A DNA stretch of 6,921 nucleotides from Candidatus Jordarchaeia archaeon (GTDB lineage Archaea; Asgardarchaeota; Jordiarchaeia; Jordiarchaeales; Freyrarchaeaceae). This document shows positions 6,526 to 6,921 of this stretch, one piece after another. The DNA is taken from NCBI GenBank assembly GCA_018383835.1, contig JAHAWR010000081.1:1-6921 (forward strand). Direction: 5' to 3'. Below the pieces are notes generated by a model. The model did no database searches and had not been told where the DNA came from. It was given only the letters and a program-made list of their open reading frames with translations. Numbering within the stretch: position 1 is the stretch's first letter; every line of letters begins with the position of its first letter. Both the position numbers and the translations under genes were made by a program.

Positions 6526-6921
6526 TTGGGTGTGTCCGTGGAGGAGTTGAAGCGCTTCTTCGATGGACTTAAGTCTAATTTAAGGTTTGATGGGTGGAGG
6601 ATACTTTACGGCGGTATGCGTTACGCCTTTATTTCCCGTGAGCTTTTCATGCGCATCACGAGGGAATTAATGAGGGTTCTGGGGCCATCGCTTAAAAGCG
6701 TCGTCCTGCAGTTCACCGCCCTTTCATGCTTCGCTGAGGTAAGTCACATGATTAGCGGCGGAGTTCCTCCGGAAGAGGCACCCGAAAAGTACGCTAATTT
6801 TGTCAGTGCGGCTGGATGGGGACCCACTAGGATTGTTAACGCTGACTTCGAGAAACCGGATGTCACCGTGAGGATGTACAATTCGAGTGTTGCTTCATGG
6901 TTCAGGAGTCTGAACTTCGAG
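6526..6921 (+). CDS. V4R (4-vinyl reductase/BchJ-like) domain protein, 3' partial
   Basis: The frame runs open to the right edge and encodes 132 residues from TTG 6526. The second half shows the V4R signature AGWGPTRIVNADF (about residues 97-109), followed by VTVRMYNSS (about 115-123), matching the family pattern of a GWG motif, then a strand and a conserved N-S pair. The N-terminal part is amphipathic, with an LQFTALSCF segment (about 65-73). V4R domains are small-molecule binding modules. They occur in BchJ, linked to bacteriochlorophyll synthesis, in the sensor part of XylR/DmpR regulators, and as stand-alone archaeal proteins of unknown ligand. The usual cysteine-containing C-terminal part lies beyond the window. 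Neighbouring chelatase genes favour a tetrapyrrole ligand, but this is inference. Arginine codons include four CGN among eleven and ATA is rare, unlike the AGG/ATA-rich H gene, so its history may differ. Confidence 0.7.
   Translation, partial: MGVSVEELKRFFDGLKSNLRFDGWRILYGGMRYAFISRELFMRITRELMRVLGPSLKSVVLQFTALSCFAEVSHMISGGVPPEEAPEKYANFVSAAGWGPTRIVNADFEKPDVTVRMYNSSVASWFRSLNFE

Noticed and set aside
1..6921. Evidence for chlorophyll-based phototrophy in the source organism
   Set aside because: Chelatase and V4R genes are shared with B12 and other pathways, and no reaction-centre, BchE/BchL/BchN/BchB or BchG-type gene is in the window.

Overview
The window most likely comes from an archaeon, probably a thermophilic member of the Thermoproteota/TACK lineages; that rank is inference. 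The support is indirect. Arginine is mostly AGG/AGA and isoleucine is often ATA. Starts are frequently TTG or GTG. The ribosome-binding sites fit the archaeal GGAGGTG type, and A/T-rich TATA-like boxes lie 45-50 bases before two start codons. No rRNA, tRNA, CRISPR array or mobile element was seen.

Layout, left to right. (1) Bases 2-3169 (+) hold the large (H) subunit of a CobN/BchH-type metal-tetrapyrrole chelatase. Its frame is open to the left edge, so its beginning lies outside the window. (2) A two-gene Fe-S unit on the minus strand follows: a roughly 293-residue multi-cysteine iron-sulfur protein (3449-4330), then a small double-cluster ferredoxin (3187-3447) that begins one base after its neighbour's stop codon. 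It converges on the H gene with a 17-base gap. (3) A short divergent promoter region (about 4331-4460) separates this unit from the next gene. (4) Bases 4461-6383 (+) encode a fused I-D chelatase subunit: an intact AAA+ ATPase followed by a von Willebrand A domain with a complete metal-ion-dependent adhesion site. (5) A 142-base intergenic region carries a TATA-like box and repeated GTTAA motifs. (6) Bases 6526-6921 (+) hold the start of a V4R (4-vinyl reductase/BchJ-like) domain protein, cut off by the right edge.

The H and I-D genes together can make a two-component ATP-dependent chelatase that puts a divalent metal (Co2+ or Mg2+) into a tetrapyrrole. The nearby V4R protein and two Fe-S proteins suggest a wider tetrapyrrole module in which electron carriers serve a reduction step. 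That link is inferred from neighbourhood only. The H subunit mixes CobN-like and BchH-like motif variants, so metal and substrate cannot be settled from sequence; cobalt insertion for B12 is the default guess. The Fe-S pair on the opposite strand between the chelatase genes, with the V4R gene beyond, is the part most worth following up.
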